From positions 123,604 through 187,603 of the forward strand of contig PKUA01000018.1 of NCBI GenBank assembly GCA_002868905.1: a stretch of 64,000 nucleotides of DNA, written 5' to 3'. Of this stretch, positions 8,524 through 17,313 are shown piece after piece (position 1 is the stretch's first letter; every line of letters begins with the position of its first letter). Origin of the DNA: Desulfuromonas sp. (GTDB taxonomy: Bacteria > Desulfobacterota > Desulfuromonadia > Desulfuromonadales > Geothermobacteraceae). The position numbers were made by a program, and so were the translations under genes. The notes beneath the pieces were generated by a model. It had not been told where the DNA came from. It saw only the letters and a list, made by a program, of their open reading frames with translations, and did no database searches.

Positions 8524-8766
8524 TTTATTCTCCTGATCGATTCTTTTTGACGGATGCGATTTTCTCGGCTTTAATTTAGGAGATGATTCAAGTCATGTCC
8601 CGGGTTGAACCGACGACCACGAGGAGAAAGACAACCCGGCATGGTAACCTCGACCGCGAATGTGATCCCAGGCGTTAGTAGCTGATCCCCTAATTTTTTA
8701 AAAACCTGCTGTTCCGGTTCAACGGCTCACCGACCAGGTACCGTTTCCGGTCGGTGGAGAGACATC
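8417..8766. other. Intergenic region between the BI-1 gene and the Kef-type antiporter gene
   Basis: 350 bp. Apart from the candidate small leftward frame, nothing was recognised. The part from 8524 to 8766 has no clear coding potential and no convincing hairpin terminator. Confidence 0.45.
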
Positions 8767-10503
8767 TTGGAGTCTATGCACTTTCTTCATCTATTAACAG
8801 CGGTTGCGGCCCTCCTGCTCGGCGCCCTGCTCGGCGGACGGATCGCCTCGCTACTGCATATTCCACGCGTCACCGGCTACCTGTTAACCGGGTTGCTGGC
8901 CGGCCCCTCCTTCACCCAGCTGGTCGGTCTCCCCTCCTTGCTCACCACCGACGCGCTGCAAGAACTTGCGGTGCTGTCCAAAGTGGCACTGGCCCTGATT
9001 CTACTCAATATCGGCGGGCAGTTCCGTACCGAACAGCTGCGCCGTTTCCGCCATCGCATCCTGTTGTTTTCAGCGAGTGAAAGCCTCGGCACAGCTCTTT
9101 TGGTCAGCGGCGGCACCGTCGCCGTCAACCAGTTCTACCTGCAACAGGTTGTTCCCGGGCTCAGCCTGTTAGGGACCTCTCTCGCCTTCGGCCTCCTGCT
9201 CGGCCTCGTTGCCATCGCCACGGCGCCCGCAGCAACCTTGATGGTGATCCGCGAGTATGAAGCCGAAGGGCCGGTGACCGGAACCCTGTTGACCCTGGTC
9301 GGCCTTAATAACATCTTGGCGATCCTCTCCTTCTCGGTCGCGGCCCATCTCATGTTCCATGGCGACAGCGGGATGGGACAGCTCGCCATCAAGATGTTCG
9401 GACCGCTCCTGGTCGGTGGGAGCCTCGGCTTCTTCCTCTCCATCTGGGGGCAACGCCTGGAACTCGATACCGAGTTCAAGCTGCTGTTGCTCGGCGGTGC
9501 CGTGGCGACGGCCGCACTTTGCTCAGCCCTCGGGCTGGATGTTCTGCTCGCCAGCATGGCCCTCGGCATCGTCCTCGCCAACAGCTCACCACGCTGGCAT
9601 CGGATGCAGGAGGCGCTGCGTCAAGTCGACTACCCGCTCTATGTGGCGTTTTTTGTCCTCGCCGGCGCGCAGCTCCACCTCGAAACCCTCTCCCATATCG
9701 GCCTGCTCGGTGTGGTTTATGTCGTCGCACGCACCCTGGGGAAACTCGGGGGAGCATGGTTCGGCGCGAAACTGGGTCATTTTGGTGAACGGGAAAGAAA
9801 ATGGATCGGCATCACCCTGTTGGCTCAGGCAGGTGTCGCCATCGGACTGGCGGAACAGATTGCACAGCTCTGGCCGGTCGGAGGACATCTGATTGAAACC
9901 GTGGTCCTCGGCTCAGTGGTGATTTTCGAACTGATCGGCCCTCTCGCCGTTCGTCACGGCCTGGTAAGCGCCGGGGAGGTGCCGATTCTCTCCCTGTTGC
10001 AAAAGCGAGCGCCACAAAATGCCATCGAGGGCTTCCACAGCGTTTTGTCCCACTTCCGTTCTTCCATCGGACTGCCGGCCGGACACCGGATGCGGGACCC
10101 CGGGGACATCCTGATTCGACATGTCATGCGGCAGAATGTCGAGACAATCCGCAACGATACCCCGTTCAACGAGCTGTTACGCCACATCTCTCACAGCCGG
10201 TACGACCGCTTCCCCGTGGTTGACGAGTCGGGGCATTTCCTCGGCATGATCAATTACACCGAAATTCGCGAACTGCTGTTCGAGCCGGCCCTCGCCAAAC
10301 TGGTGGTCGCCTCCGACCTGGTCTCGACCTCACATCTTGCGGTCAATCCGGACCAGCCGCTGCGGGAAGCATTGCAGCTTTTACAAAAACACCGCGACAT
10401 CAGCTATTTTCCTGTCGTTGACCCGGAGGACCAGAACCTGCTGCTCGGGATTCTGCGGCAGAATGACGTGTTGGCGGCCTTTCGCAGACTCGACCTCCAG
10501 TAG
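8767..10503 (+). CDS. Kef-type cation:proton antiporter (CPA2) with C-terminal CBS pair
   Basis: Monovalent cation/proton antiporter of the inner membrane. Residues 1 to about 390 form the twelve-segment Na+/H+ exchanger domain, including PRVTGYLLTGLLAGP near residue 33. The C-terminal third (about 450-578) holds two CBS domains, seen as FPVVDESGHFLGMINYTEI and YFPVVDPEDQNLLLGILRQ, which usually bind adenine nucleotides. Classical KefB/KefC carry a TrkA-N domain there instead, so gating is probably by nucleotides rather than NAD(H) or glutathione. The start is ambiguous: TTG at 8767 has GGAG 7 nt upstream, whereas ATG at 8776 has GGAG only 3 nt away. No neighbour shares the unit. Confidence 0.88.
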   Translation: MESMHFLHLLTAVAALLLGALLGGRIASLLHIPRVTGYLLTGLLAGPSFTQLVGLPSLLTTDALQELAVLSKVALALILLNIGGQFRTEQLRRFRHRILLFSASESLGTALLVSGGTVAVNQFYLQQVVPGLSLLGTSLAFGLLLGLVAIATAPAATLMVIREYEAEGPVTGTLLTLVGLNNILAILSFSVAAHLMFHGDSGMGQLAIKMFGPLLVGGSLGFFLSIWGQRLELDTEFKLLLLGGAVATAALCSALGLDVLLASMALGIVLANSSPRWHRMQEALRQVDYPLYVAFFVLAGAQLHLETLSHIGLLGVVYVVARTLGKLGGAWFGAKLGHFGERERKWIGITLLAQAGVAIGLAEQIAQLWPVGGHLIETVVLGSVVIFELIGPLAVRHGLVSAGEVPILSLLQKRAPQNAIEGFHSVLSHFRSSIGLPAGHRMRDPGDILIRHVMRQNVETIRNDTPFNELLRHISHSRYDRFPVVDESGHFLGMINYTEIRELLFEPALAKLVVASDLVSTSHLAVNPDQPLREALQLLQKHRDISYFPVVDPEDQNLLLGILRQNDVLAAFRRLDLQ

Positions 10504-10641
10504 CCGTTCCCAAGAGCCCGTCGCGGTCCAGAATCACCCCCCGGTTCTTTGGGACGCTCTTCGCGCGGATAGAGCCACTAGGTAGCGAAAAGACATTGGT
10601 TCTCCCGGGGCTGAACGTCCTGAAAAATCGCAGCCTGTTTA

Positions 10642-10686
10642 CCCTCTCTCTTAAGGAGAGAGTGGCGCGAAGCGCCGGGTGAGGGG
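10642..10686. repeat. Compound palindromic intergenic element
   Basis: Three nested stems: CTCTCTC/GAGAGAG (10644-10650 and 10656-10662), GGCGC/GCGCC around GAA (10664-10668 and 10672-10676), and outer CCCTC/GAGGG arms. The layout resembles dispersed REP-like palindromic elements. Only one copy is in this window, so repetition in the genome is inferred. Confidence 0.5.
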
Positions 10687-10752
10687 AGGTAATATTCTCA
10701 TCCTCTCTTTCAGTAAGACCCCTGGTTTTAAACCGGAATGGAGACAAAAAAA

Positions 10753-10773
10753 GCGACGCCGAGTTGGCGTCGC
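10753..10773 (-). terminator. Terminator of the tol-pal operon
   Basis: A perfect 8-bp stem GCGACGCC/GGCGTCGC around GAGTT. On the minus strand it is followed by seven T (10746-10752), 30 bp after the cpoB stop. Confidence 0.9.
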
Positions 10774-10802
10774 TTGTCGTTTTAGGCGATGAATGGGTCG
10801 AA

Positions 10803-11591
10803 TTATAAATCCTGCAGACGTTTTTTTGCTTCTTTTGCTTGTGCTGAGGAAGGGAATTTTTCCACCAGGCGTTGCAGCAAAACTTTGCTGTTGGTCTTGT
10901 CACCAAGCTGTTGAAAAGCAAGGGCCTGCTTCAAAAGAGCGGCCGCCACCTTGGAATGATCACCGTATTCCTGAATAACATCCTGAAACTGAAGGATGGC
11001 GTTTTCGAACTTCCCTTCCCCGTACCAGGCTTCCCCAATCCAGTAACGGGCGTTGACAACCAGCTCATGCTTCGGGTTTTCCTGGACAAACTGGTCGAGC
11101 AGCTGCCGGGCCCGAGCAAAATTCTCTCCCTGACGAACCGCGTCTAACCCTTTCTGGTAGAGCGCTTCCGGTGCCGTTTTCTGCTGGGCAGGCGCCGTTG
11201 CTGTCGGTTGCTGCTCAAGCTTGGCGAGTTTTTCCTCTATGCTGCGGGCCTTGAACGCCAGTTCTTGCTGCAAGGTGGCCAGGTCCTCACGCAACCGAAC
11301 CTGTTCGGCCCGAATCTCATCCAGTTGCCCCCCGGTTGAGACAAATTCACCGCGGAACATCTCAAAGTCGGCCTGCAAGTCGGCCTGGCGCTTCGACAAA
11401 GCGAGGAAATCTTCCTGCTGAGCTGCGCCCCCGCCGACCTCTTTGCGCACACCAACCAGACCCTGTTCCGTTTCGGCCAGGCGTCGTTTCATCTCGGCCA
11501 GGTCGCGCTCCAAGCGCTGCAACTGGTCGGACGGTGCACAACCTGCGAGAAGCAGACCGCCGATTAAAACGATGAGAAGCATGCCGCGCAT
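10803..11591 (-). CDS. cpoB: Tol-Pal system protein CpoB (YbgF), cell division coordinator
   Basis: Periplasmic protein that couples Tol-Pal energy to PBP1B-dependent septal peptidoglycan synthesis in E. coli. From the ATG at 11591 (GGGGGAGG upstream) it has 262 residues: a signal with lipobox LLLAGC, a coiled-coil stretch (about 20-130) and C-terminal TPR repeats (ALYQKGLDAVRQGENFARAR and following units). The lipobox predicts a lipoprotein, which differs from the soluble E. coli protein but is common in this family. An upstream in-frame start at 11699 would overlap pal and lacks a ribosome site. Last gene of the tol operon, separated from pal by a hairpin. Confidence 0.88.
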   Translation of the reverse strand: MRGMLLIVLIGGLLLAGCAPSDQLQRLERDLAEMKRRLAETEQGLVGVRKEVGGGAAQQEDFLALSKRQADLQADFEMFRGEFVSTGGQLDEIRAEQVRLREDLATLQQELAFKARSIEEKLAKLEQQPTATAPAQQKTAPEALYQKGLDAVRQGENFARARQLLDQFVQENPKHELVVNARYWIGEAWYGEGKFENAILQFQDVIQEYGDHSKVAAALLKQALAFQQLGDKTNSKVLLQRLVEKFPSSAQAKEAKKRLQDL

Positions 11592-11615
11592 TTCAAAACC
11601 TCCCCCAAAAAGGAA

Positions 11616-11637
11616 GGGCCGCGCAACCGCGCGGCCC
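11616..11637 (-). terminator. Hairpin between pal and cpoB, possible attenuator
   Basis: A perfect 9-bp GC stem (11616-11624 with 11629-11637, loop of four). On the minus strand TTCCTTTTT follows. It sits 19 nt after the pal stop and 24 nt before the cpoB start, so it could stop part of the transcripts or stabilise the upstream mRNA. Confidence 0.6.
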
Positions 11638-11656
11638 CTCGAAGCACGTTTGAAAC

Positions 11657-12208
11657 TCAGCGCGCCGGCGAGAACTCGGCCCGCCGATTCTTGGCCCATG
11701 CGGCTTCGTTGCTGGCGGGGTCGAGAGGTTTCTCCTCCCCGTAAGATATGGTCATCAATCGGCTTGAGCTGATGCCGAGCGAGGCAAGATAATCTTTGGT
11801 CGCCTGGGCGCGTCTCTCGCCAAGCGCAAGGTTGTATTCATCCGAACCACGCTCGTCGCAATGGCCTTCGATCTTAACCTTGATCCCGGGATTGGCCCGC
11901 AGGTAATCGGCATTAGCCGTGAGAGTTCGCCGGGCTTCGCCGGAGAGGGAGAACTGGTCAAAGGCGAAATGAATCCGGTTCAGCGCCGCGGAGGCAGCTT
12001 GCAACCCGGCGTCTTGTCCGGTCCGGTCGGTCACACCGGAACCGCTCATGCCCGACTGATCGACGCCACTGACATCTTTGTCGGAAACATTGGTCACAAC
12101 CGGCTGCTCTTCGTTACCACCCGTGGCCGGTTTTTTGGCACACCCAGGGGCCAGGGCGAGGGTCAGGACCACTAGCAGAAGCCAAAACATTCCAGTCCAG
12201 TTTTTCAT
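11657..12208 (-). CDS. pal: Peptidoglycan-associated lipoprotein Pal
   Basis: Outer-membrane lipoprotein that binds peptidoglycan and TolB. It has 183 residues from ATG 12208: a signal ending LALAPGC (lipobox), a polar linker and a C-terminal OmpA domain with IEGHCDERGSDEYNLALGER, the typical diaminopimelate-binding segment. An ATG 27 bp upstream lacks a ribosome site, whereas AAAGGAG stands 10 nt before 12208. It lies between tolB and cpoB, as in other Tol operons. Confidence 0.95.
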   Translation of the reverse strand: MKNWTGMFWLLLVVLTLALAPGCAKKPATGGNEEQPVVTNVSDKDVSGVDQSGMSGSGVTDRTGQDAGLQAASAALNRIHFAFDQFSLSGEARRTLTANADYLRANPGIKVKIEGHCDERGSDEYNLALGERRAQATKDYLASLGISSSRLMTISYGEEKPLDPASNEAAWAKNRRAEFSPAR

Positions 12209-12312
12209 CAGGGAGTTACTCCTTTCGGATATCATAAGAAGGGGCTCAAGGTTCGCAAAATAGGGAAAACAGTCTCGATTATACAGAACTGCCTAGAAAA
12301 GACAAGACCACT

Positions 12313-13605
12313 TTACCAGCGAGCCGACCAGACCGGGTGGCTCGCATCCTCTCCTGCGGCTGAAACTTTCTGCGCCCCGGTCCCGTCAGACCGCATCAGG
12401 TAGAGCTCCTTCACGCCGGTTTTGTCGTTCGAATAGATCAGGAACCGGCTGTCCGGGCTCCAGCGCGGATGCTCCTTGTTGCCCGGTCCGAAAGTAAGCT
12501 GACGCTCGTCACTGCCGTCGGGCCGGATTTGGAAAACCTGGAATTGTCCTTCTATTCGACGGCTGAAAACGATCCGGTCTCCCTTGGGGCTCCATGCAGG
12601 GGTTGCGTCATACTTGCCCTTCAACGTCAGCCGACGGACATCGTCGTTTTGGAGATCGGTAATGAACAGGTGCGGGTTCCCACGCCGATTCGAGACAAAC
12701 ACAATTTGGTCTCCACCAGGTGCCCAGCTCGGATCAATATCGATCGACCAGTGACGCGTAGCTCTTTTTTCGATTCCGCCGGTATCGTGAAGAAGATAAA
12801 TTTCGGGATTTTTGTCCTTGGAGAGGGTCAGGGCAATCCGCTGACCCTTGGCATCATACCTTCCGCCAACGTTGAGACCAGACCGTGAAGAGAGAACCCG
12901 CTCCTTCCCGGTGAACAATTCCTTGAGAAACAGATCCGGGTTCCCGTTCTTGTAGGATGTGAAAATGACATCGCGCCCGTTGGGGGAAAAATCCGGGTTG
13001 AGAACGATACTGCGATGATCCGTCAAACGGATCGGCTGGGCGCCATCGACCTCCATCAGGTAGAGTTCTTTGCGGCCAGTGGTTTTCGAGACATAGGCGA
13101 TCCGCCCGCTGAACGGTCCCAGCTCCCCCGTCAGGCTGAGCAGGGTCTGGTCAACGAAGGAATGAACCATGCGACGCAGGTCCTTGCGCTGACCGACATA
13201 GCGCCGGCCGTTCAACAGGCGCCGGCCCTTGGCATCGAACAACCGCGCCTCGAGAACTAGCTGCTGTCCACTGAGACGGTACGCCCCCTTGATCACCAGA
13301 TCAGCTCCGAGCAACCGCCATTCCTGGAAATCAACATCGATGCTGACCAAACCGAGCTTGCCGGCATCGGTTAAAAAGGAACGTGGATCGATGAACTCGA
13401 ACAGACCGGCCAGCTCCAGATCAAATTGCAGCACCTGATCGATTTCCTCTTCCACCCCCCGGTCTCGCGCCTGGTCGATGGCGAGAAACCGGGTCACCGC
13501 CAATGGAATTTCCTGCTGCCCCGGCGCACGGATCTCGATTTCAGCAGCGCCCTGGGAAGCAAAGAGCATCAGGATAGTCAGTGTCGTCAAAATTCGATAC
13601 CACAT
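12313..13605 (-). CDS. tolB: Tol-Pal system beta-propeller protein TolB
   Basis: Periplasmic component linking TolA to Pal. It has 430 residues with a Sec signal peptide (1-21), an N-terminal alpha/beta domain and six WD40-like propeller repeats in the C-terminal two thirds, seen as recurrent segments such as LTDHRSIVLNPDFSPNGRD and SWAPGGDQIVFVSNRRG. Full length for the family. AGGAGCG precedes the ATG at 13605. The tolA stop is only 2 nt upstream, suggesting coupled translation. Confidence 0.96.
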   Translation of the reverse strand: MWYRILTTLTILMLFASQGAAEIEIRAPGQQEIPLAVTRFLAIDQARDRGVEEEIDQVLQFDLELAGLFEFIDPRSFLTDAGKLGLVSIDVDFQEWRLLGADLVIKGAYRLSGQQLVLEARLFDAKGRRLLNGRRYVGQRKDLRRMVHSFVDQTLLSLTGELGPFSGRIAYVSKTTGRKELYLMEVDGAQPIRLTDHRSIVLNPDFSPNGRDVIFTSYKNGNPDLFLKELFTGKERVLSSRSGLNVGGRYDAKGQRIALTLSKDKNPEIYLLHDTGGIEKRATRHWSIDIDPSWAPGGDQIVFVSNRRGNPHLFITDLQNDDVRRLTLKGKYDATPAWSPKGDRIVFSRRIEGQFQVFQIRPDGSDERQLTFGPGNKEHPRWSPDSRFLIYSNDKTGVKELYLMRSDGTGAQKVSAAGEDASHPVWSARW

Positions 13606-13607
13606 GC

Positions 13608-14438
13608 TTAACGCTCCTGCATATCTTTCAGATTGAAATAGATCGTTTCGACAAACCGCTTCTGCGGTTCTCGCGGAAGTTTTTCCAGAGACAAGATGGT
13701 GGCCTTCAGCGAGTTATCGAAGTTGAGGTTCCCGGAGGTTTCGATGATGCGGAAATTCTTCAGGAACCCGCGGGGACCAAATTCGACCTCGACGCGCGCT
13801 TCCAGGTCGAGGTTCGGGATTTGATATTTGGAAAGCTTCCAATGGTCGGTGTAATAGCTCTGTAACCAGAGGCCGAAGCCGACTCCGGCCTCCGTCCCTT
13901 GGCCGGTCACCTCCCCAAGCGGTGCCTCGGATTTCGTCGCACGGGTATCCTGGCCCATCAGCGCCTGCAGTTTCGCTTCCAGATCGGACCGTTCCTGGGC
14001 GCGACGTTTCTTGGCGATCTCCTGCAGCACATCATCATAACTTTTTTTCGGTACCGGTTGCGGGGCCGGCTTGGGCACCGACTTCACAACCGGTTGCGGT
14101 TTCGGTTGCGGCTTGGGCTTGGGCTTGGGTTTCGGTTCCGGTTTCACAACCGGCTTTGGCTTGGCGATCGGTTTGGTTGCGGGCTTCGGTTTTTGAACAG
14201 GTTTCACCTTCTCGGGAGCCGCATCAGGCCGGCCGGCTTGCGGATTCGCGACTGGCAGGGTCACTAGGTCGACCATGTAAACCGGTTTCCGCACCAGCGG
14301 TTGCTGCACGCTCAAAAACCCGGCGGCCACAATAAGCCCGCACAGGTGAATCCCGAGGGAGACTCCGAGCATCCTGGAGAGGCGGGGTTCTCGCCGCCAG
14401 GCGAGACCGCCTCGCTGCCAGCGATTCACTTGGGGCAT
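13608..14438 (-). CDS. tolA: TolA-like energy transducer with TonB C-terminal domain
   Basis: Inner-membrane anchored protein that spans the periplasm and transmits proton-motive force from TolQR to TolB-Pal. It has 276 residues: a short cytoplasmic N-terminus, one membrane helix (about 24-46), a Pro/Lys repeat linker (about 75-130, many KPKP units), a short helical segment, and a TonB/TolA C-terminal domain (about 180-276). The gene order Q-R-A-B-Pal supports TolA rather than a TonB for siderophores, although the C-terminal domain alone would fit either. Confidence 0.9.
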   Translation of the reverse strand: MPQVNRWQRGGLAWRREPRLSRMLGVSLGIHLCGLIVAAGFLSVQQPLVRKPVYMVDLVTLPVANPQAGRPDAAPEKVKPVQKPKPATKPIAKPKPVVKPEPKPKPKPKPQPKPQPVVKSVPKPAPQPVPKKSYDDVLQEIAKKRRAQERSDLEAKLQALMGQDTRATKSEAPLGEVTGQGTEAGVGFGLWLQSYYTDHWKLSKYQIPNLDLEARVEVEFGPRGFLKNFRIIETSGNLNFDNSLKATILSLEKLPREPQKRFVETIYFNLKDMQER

Positions 14439-14447
14439 GATCTTTTC

Positions 14448-14870
14448 CTAACGCTTCGGTTCTTCGGCAACCATGCCGAGCTTTTCCACCCCGGCCTGTT
14501 TGATCGCTGCCATAACCTTGACGACTTCGCCGTAAGGGACCAGCCGATCAGCTTCGAGGAAAACCTCCTTTTCATTCCGCTTGCTCAATACCTGCTGCAG
14601 CGCCGGTGCGAGCTTCTCCAGCTCAGGCACCAGCGAGCGACCGATGCGGAGTTCCCCCTTGTCGGTGAGGGAGACCACTACCGGATCCTGCACCCCCTCA
14701 AGGCTTGGCGCGTCGGAGACTTCCGGAAGGTTGATGTCGACCCCTGTCTCCATCATCGGGGCTGTGACCATGAATATGACCAGCAGCACCAGCATGACGT
14801 CGACAAAGGGGGTCACGTTGATCTGGGAGAGGGTTCTGCGGTTCCCGCTGTCGCGGCGGCCTATCTCCAT
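14448..14870 (-). CDS. tolR: Tol-Pal system protein TolR (ExbD family)
   Basis: Proton-channel subunit with TolQ. It has 140 residues, one N-terminal membrane helix with the conserved Asp in [18 protein letters not shown] (about residues 18-35), and a periplasmic ExbD/TolR domain. It begins 9 nt after the tolQ stop and ends 9 nt before tolA. ExbD paralogues look alike; the assignment as TolR rests on the operon. Confidence 0.93.
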   Translation of the reverse strand: MEIGRRDSGNRRTLSQINVTPFVDVMLVLLVIFMVTAPMMETGVDINLPEVSDAPSLEGVQDPVVVSLTDKGELRIGRSLVPELEKLAPALQQVLSKRNEKEVFLEADRLVPYGEVVKVMAAIKQAGVEKLGMVAEEPKR

Positions 14871-14879
14871 CTCAACCCC

Positions 14880-15551
14880 CTACCTGCGGCGCATGCTGCG
14901 CTGTACGATATTGAGGAATTCCTGGCTGAAATTGTCCATGGCACCAGTCAGGTAATTGACCTTGCTGACGAAGTGATTGTAAGCCATAACCGCCGGAATC
15001 GCCGCGACCAGCCCGATGGCCGTTGCCACCAGCGCTTCGGAGATTCCGGGAGCCACCACCGCCAGCGAAGCGCTGCCGGTCTGGCCGATACCGTGAAAGC
15101 TGTCCATGATGCCCCAGACCGTGCCGAACAGCCCGATAAACGGTGCGGTCGAACCGGTGGTGGCGAGAAAAGTCAGATATTTTTCCAGACGTTGGGTTTC
15201 CGTGGTGCTGGCCCGCCGCAGTGCCCTGGCAACGTTGTCAGCGACCCCGAGTTCCGCACTCATCCCCTCGTTTTCTTCGCCGGAGCGGTTGCGCTGACCA
15301 TGCATCAGTTCCTGATACCCTTCCCGGAACAGGACCGCGAGCGGGGAATCAGCATACTCCTTCAACCCTTTGCCGATGATATCGAACCCTTTCTTGTCCC
15401 AGAAAAAATCGAGAAACTCATCCGATTTACGCATCGCCCGGCGGATGATGCGGACTTTGAGTATTATGATCCCCCATGAAACCACGGAAAAATAGGCCAG
15501 TACCAGCAGGACTCCTTTGACCACCGGCCCGGCTCCTGTTATAAGCTCCAA
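14880..15551 (-). CDS. tolQ: Tol-Pal system protein TolQ (MotA/TolQ/ExbB family)
   Basis: Inner-membrane proton-channel protein that powers TolA. It has 223 residues with three membrane segments and the signature [20 protein letters not shown] in the second half. The start is TTG at 15551, supported by AAGGAGG 5 nt upstream. First gene of the tol operon, with a good sigma-70 promoter about 70 bp upstream. Confidence 0.95.
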   Translation of the reverse strand: MELITGAGPVVKGVLLVLAYFSVVSWGIIILKVRIIRRAMRKSDEFLDFFWDKKGFDIIGKGLKEYADSPLAVLFREGYQELMHGQRNRSGEENEGMSAELGVADNVARALRRASTTETQRLEKYLTFLATTGSTAPFIGLFGTVWGIMDSFHGIGQTGSASLAVVAPGISEALVATAIGLVAAIPAVMAYNHFVSKVNYLTGAMDNFSQEFLNIVQRSMRRR

Positions 15552-15619
15552 GACAACCTCCTTATGATGTCTGCCACGAGTATTTGGTTTAGGTCCCGGC
15601 GGCAGAAGGTCTGACGGGG

Positions 15620-15648
15620 ATTATCAAGCATCGCTACCATCAAGTCAA
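15620..15648 (-). promoter_or_regulatory. Sigma-70 promoter of the tol operon
   Basis: On the minus strand TTGACT (15648-15643) and GATAAT (15625-15620) are separated by exactly 17 bp. They lie 69 bp before the tolQ start codon. Confidence 0.75.
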
Positions 15649-15735
15649 TTGCCTCCGGGAACGGCCCGCTGACATCGGCTTGTCCTTTCCGGGGGAGCGG
15701 TTAAGCTGTAACTGAAGCGGAGATTTCAGCCCAAC

Positions 15736-16551
15736 ATGACGTCTCCCCGTTGCGATTTCGGAAGATCATCCCGTATGAGTCCTGAAAACTCCCGAATTAC
15801 CCTGGTCGGCACCATCCACCGGGATCCTAAAGGGGAGGGCGCTCTGGTCACGCTGCTCAAGCAGCTCCAGCCCGACCTGGTCACCGTCGAAGTCGCCCCG
15901 GCGGCCGTCGAATACCGCCGCATGCGGACACGTCCCCTGCTGTTCCGGCTCGAACGGATTCTCGAGCGCCTGGCAAAGGAGTTCAACCAACCGGTTGCCT
16001 ACTTTGCCGAGCTACCGATTATCCAAGACATCCAGCAACTGCTCGCGCTGCCGTTTGAATACCGGGCGGCATGCCGCTACGCCGAGCAGCGACCAACCCG
16101 CGTCGAGCTGATCGACCTGAACGAAATCTCCCTGCAAAAGCTCAAGCATGTCGATCCGGGCTTGATCAACTATCGGAATATCAGGACCTTGGTCAACCTC
16201 GAACAACCGGAGATCGTTCATCATGCCGAAGGGGACTATGTCACGGCGCGCAACCTGCTGGCGGCAAGGGCGTCGGATCGTCTCAGGGAATCCTTTCTCG
16301 ATAAAAGGCGCGGAGATGAAGGGATCGGTTCGCGGGACGGCCATATGGCAGCCACCATCCGTCAGCTGCTTGCCAAACATCGACCCGAACACCTGGTTCA
16401 CATCGGCGGCTGGGTCCACCTGATTACCGACCCTCAGGGGGGCACTTTGCGAAGTCAACTCCTGGACCTTGACCCGGTCTGCTACCTGGCGGACCGGAAC
16501 GAACCACTGGAACAACCTGCTCAGCCGCCATCAGGGTCGACCTCACCCTGA
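15736..16551 (+). CDS. TraB/PrgY/GumN-like domain protein
   Basis: Protein of 271 residues related to the TraB family. It shows LVGTIHRDP (about residues 23-31), with the His typical of the family's predicted metal site, and later HIGGWVHLI. Relatives include the pheromone shutdown protein TraB/PrgY and the Tiki peptidases, and a peptidase or chelatase-like activity has been proposed; the bacterial function is unknown. ATG at 15736 has a distant AGCGGAG. ATG at 15775, with GGAAG 9 nt upstream and nearer the conserved start, may be the true one. No signal peptide or C-terminal membrane segment is seen. Convergent with the glycosyltransferase-like gene. Confidence 0.7.
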   Translation: MTSPRCDFGRSSRMSPENSRITLVGTIHRDPKGEGALVTLLKQLQPDLVTVEVAPAAVEYRRMRTRPLLFRLERILERLAKEFNQPVAYFAELPIIQDIQQLLALPFEYRAACRYAEQRPTRVELIDLNEISLQKLKHVDPGLINYRNIRTLVNLEQPEIVHHAEGDYVTARNLLAARASDRLRESFLDKRRGDEGIGSRDGHMAATIRQLLAKHRPEHLVHIGGWVHLITDPQGGTLRSQLLDLDPVCYLADRNEPLEQPAQPPSGSTSP

Positions 16552-16595
16552 CGCCCCCCGGGGGGGAAACCCGGCGCAGACAACCGACCGCATGG

Positions 16596-17234
16596 TCATT
16601 CCCAACCGTTTTCAACCAGGAGTTCCGCGGCCATTTGTGCGGTTGCCGTTGCGGGAGAACGATCCATAAGGCTTCTGACCCCTGACAGGTCGTCAAAGTC
16701 GCTCCATGTCCCGACCTCGGCCAAACTGATGCCAAAACGGTGGGCATTGCTGCGGGTCGCGGCCAGAACCCCGGAGCTGCTCCACGGCACGTCCAGGAAC
16801 AGCTCCTCGCAACCACGACAGCACCCGATCAGGACATAACCACCGTCGTCGGCAGGGACGGTCACCGCATCATTCTGCCGTAAGCTAAGAAACGCGGCCT
16901 CGATCAACTCCAGCGGCATGTCAGGGCTGTCGGTTCCGACCAGGACAGCCTCCCTGTAACCGTAACCGAGGAGAAGATCGAGAGCTCGACTCATCCGGCG
17001 GCCGAGACCTCCACTGGCTTGGGCAACGAGACGAAGTCCGGGGAAATGTTCCGTGAAATACTCCTTCCGCCCGACATAAAATACCACCAGGTCCCATTTA
17101 TCCCCCTGCAAACGCCGCACGGTCTCACCCTGGGCAACCTTGTAGAGCAACGCCGCTTGCTCAGAGGAAAAAGGTGGAGAAAGCCGGGTCTTGACCTGTC
17201 CAGGAATCGGTTCCTTGGCAAAAATCCCCACCAC
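16596..17234 (-). CDS. TIGR04282-family glycosyltransferase-like protein (DUF2064)
   Basis: Nucleotide-diphospho-sugar transferase fold of about 212 residues, seen in VVGIFAKEPIPGQVKTRLSP at the start and GTDSPDMPLELIEAAF, then ADDGGYVLIGC. Some members are named arsenosugar-biosynthesis glycosyltransferases, but the substrate here is not evident. The start is uncertain. In-frame starts exist at 17384 (GTG) and 17348 (ATG), but they overlap folE2, lack ribosome sites and would add an unconserved leader. GTG at 17234 or 17231, after GGGGGG, coincides with the conserved beginning and is preferred. The DNA between this start and folE2 carries DnaA-box-like repeats. Confidence 0.75.
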   Translation of the reverse strand: MVGIFAKEPIPGQVKTRLSPPFSSEQAALLYKVAQGETVRRLQGDKWDLVVFYVGRKEYFTEHFPGLRLVAQASGGLGRRMSRALDLLLGYGYREAVLVGTDSPDMPLELIEAAFLSLRQNDAVTVPADDGGYVLIGCCRGCEELFLDVPWSSSGVLAATRSNAHRFGISLAEVGTWSDFDDLSGVRSLMDRSPATATAQMAAELLVENGWE

Positions 17235-17280
17235 ACGCCCCCCATGAGTCCTGTCCCCAGGGCCTTGCGAAGCTGAATAC

Positions 17281-17310
17281 TTATCCACCGTTTCCACAGT
17301 TTTTTCCACA
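17281..17310 (+). other. Three tandem DnaA-box-like sites
   Basis: TTATCCACC (17281-17289), GTTTCCACA (17290-17298) and TTTTCCACA (17302-17310) lie in one orientation. The third fits TTWTNCACA fully and the other two differ at one base each. They are in the short gap beside the folE2 stop, about 17 kb from dnaA. DnaA binding is inferred. Confidence 0.5.
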
Positions 17311-17313
17311 GGA

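Noticed and set aside
14301..15479. 392-codon plus-strand frame across tolR and tolQ
   Set aside because: Low-complexity antisense frame; tolR and tolQ on the other strand are certain.
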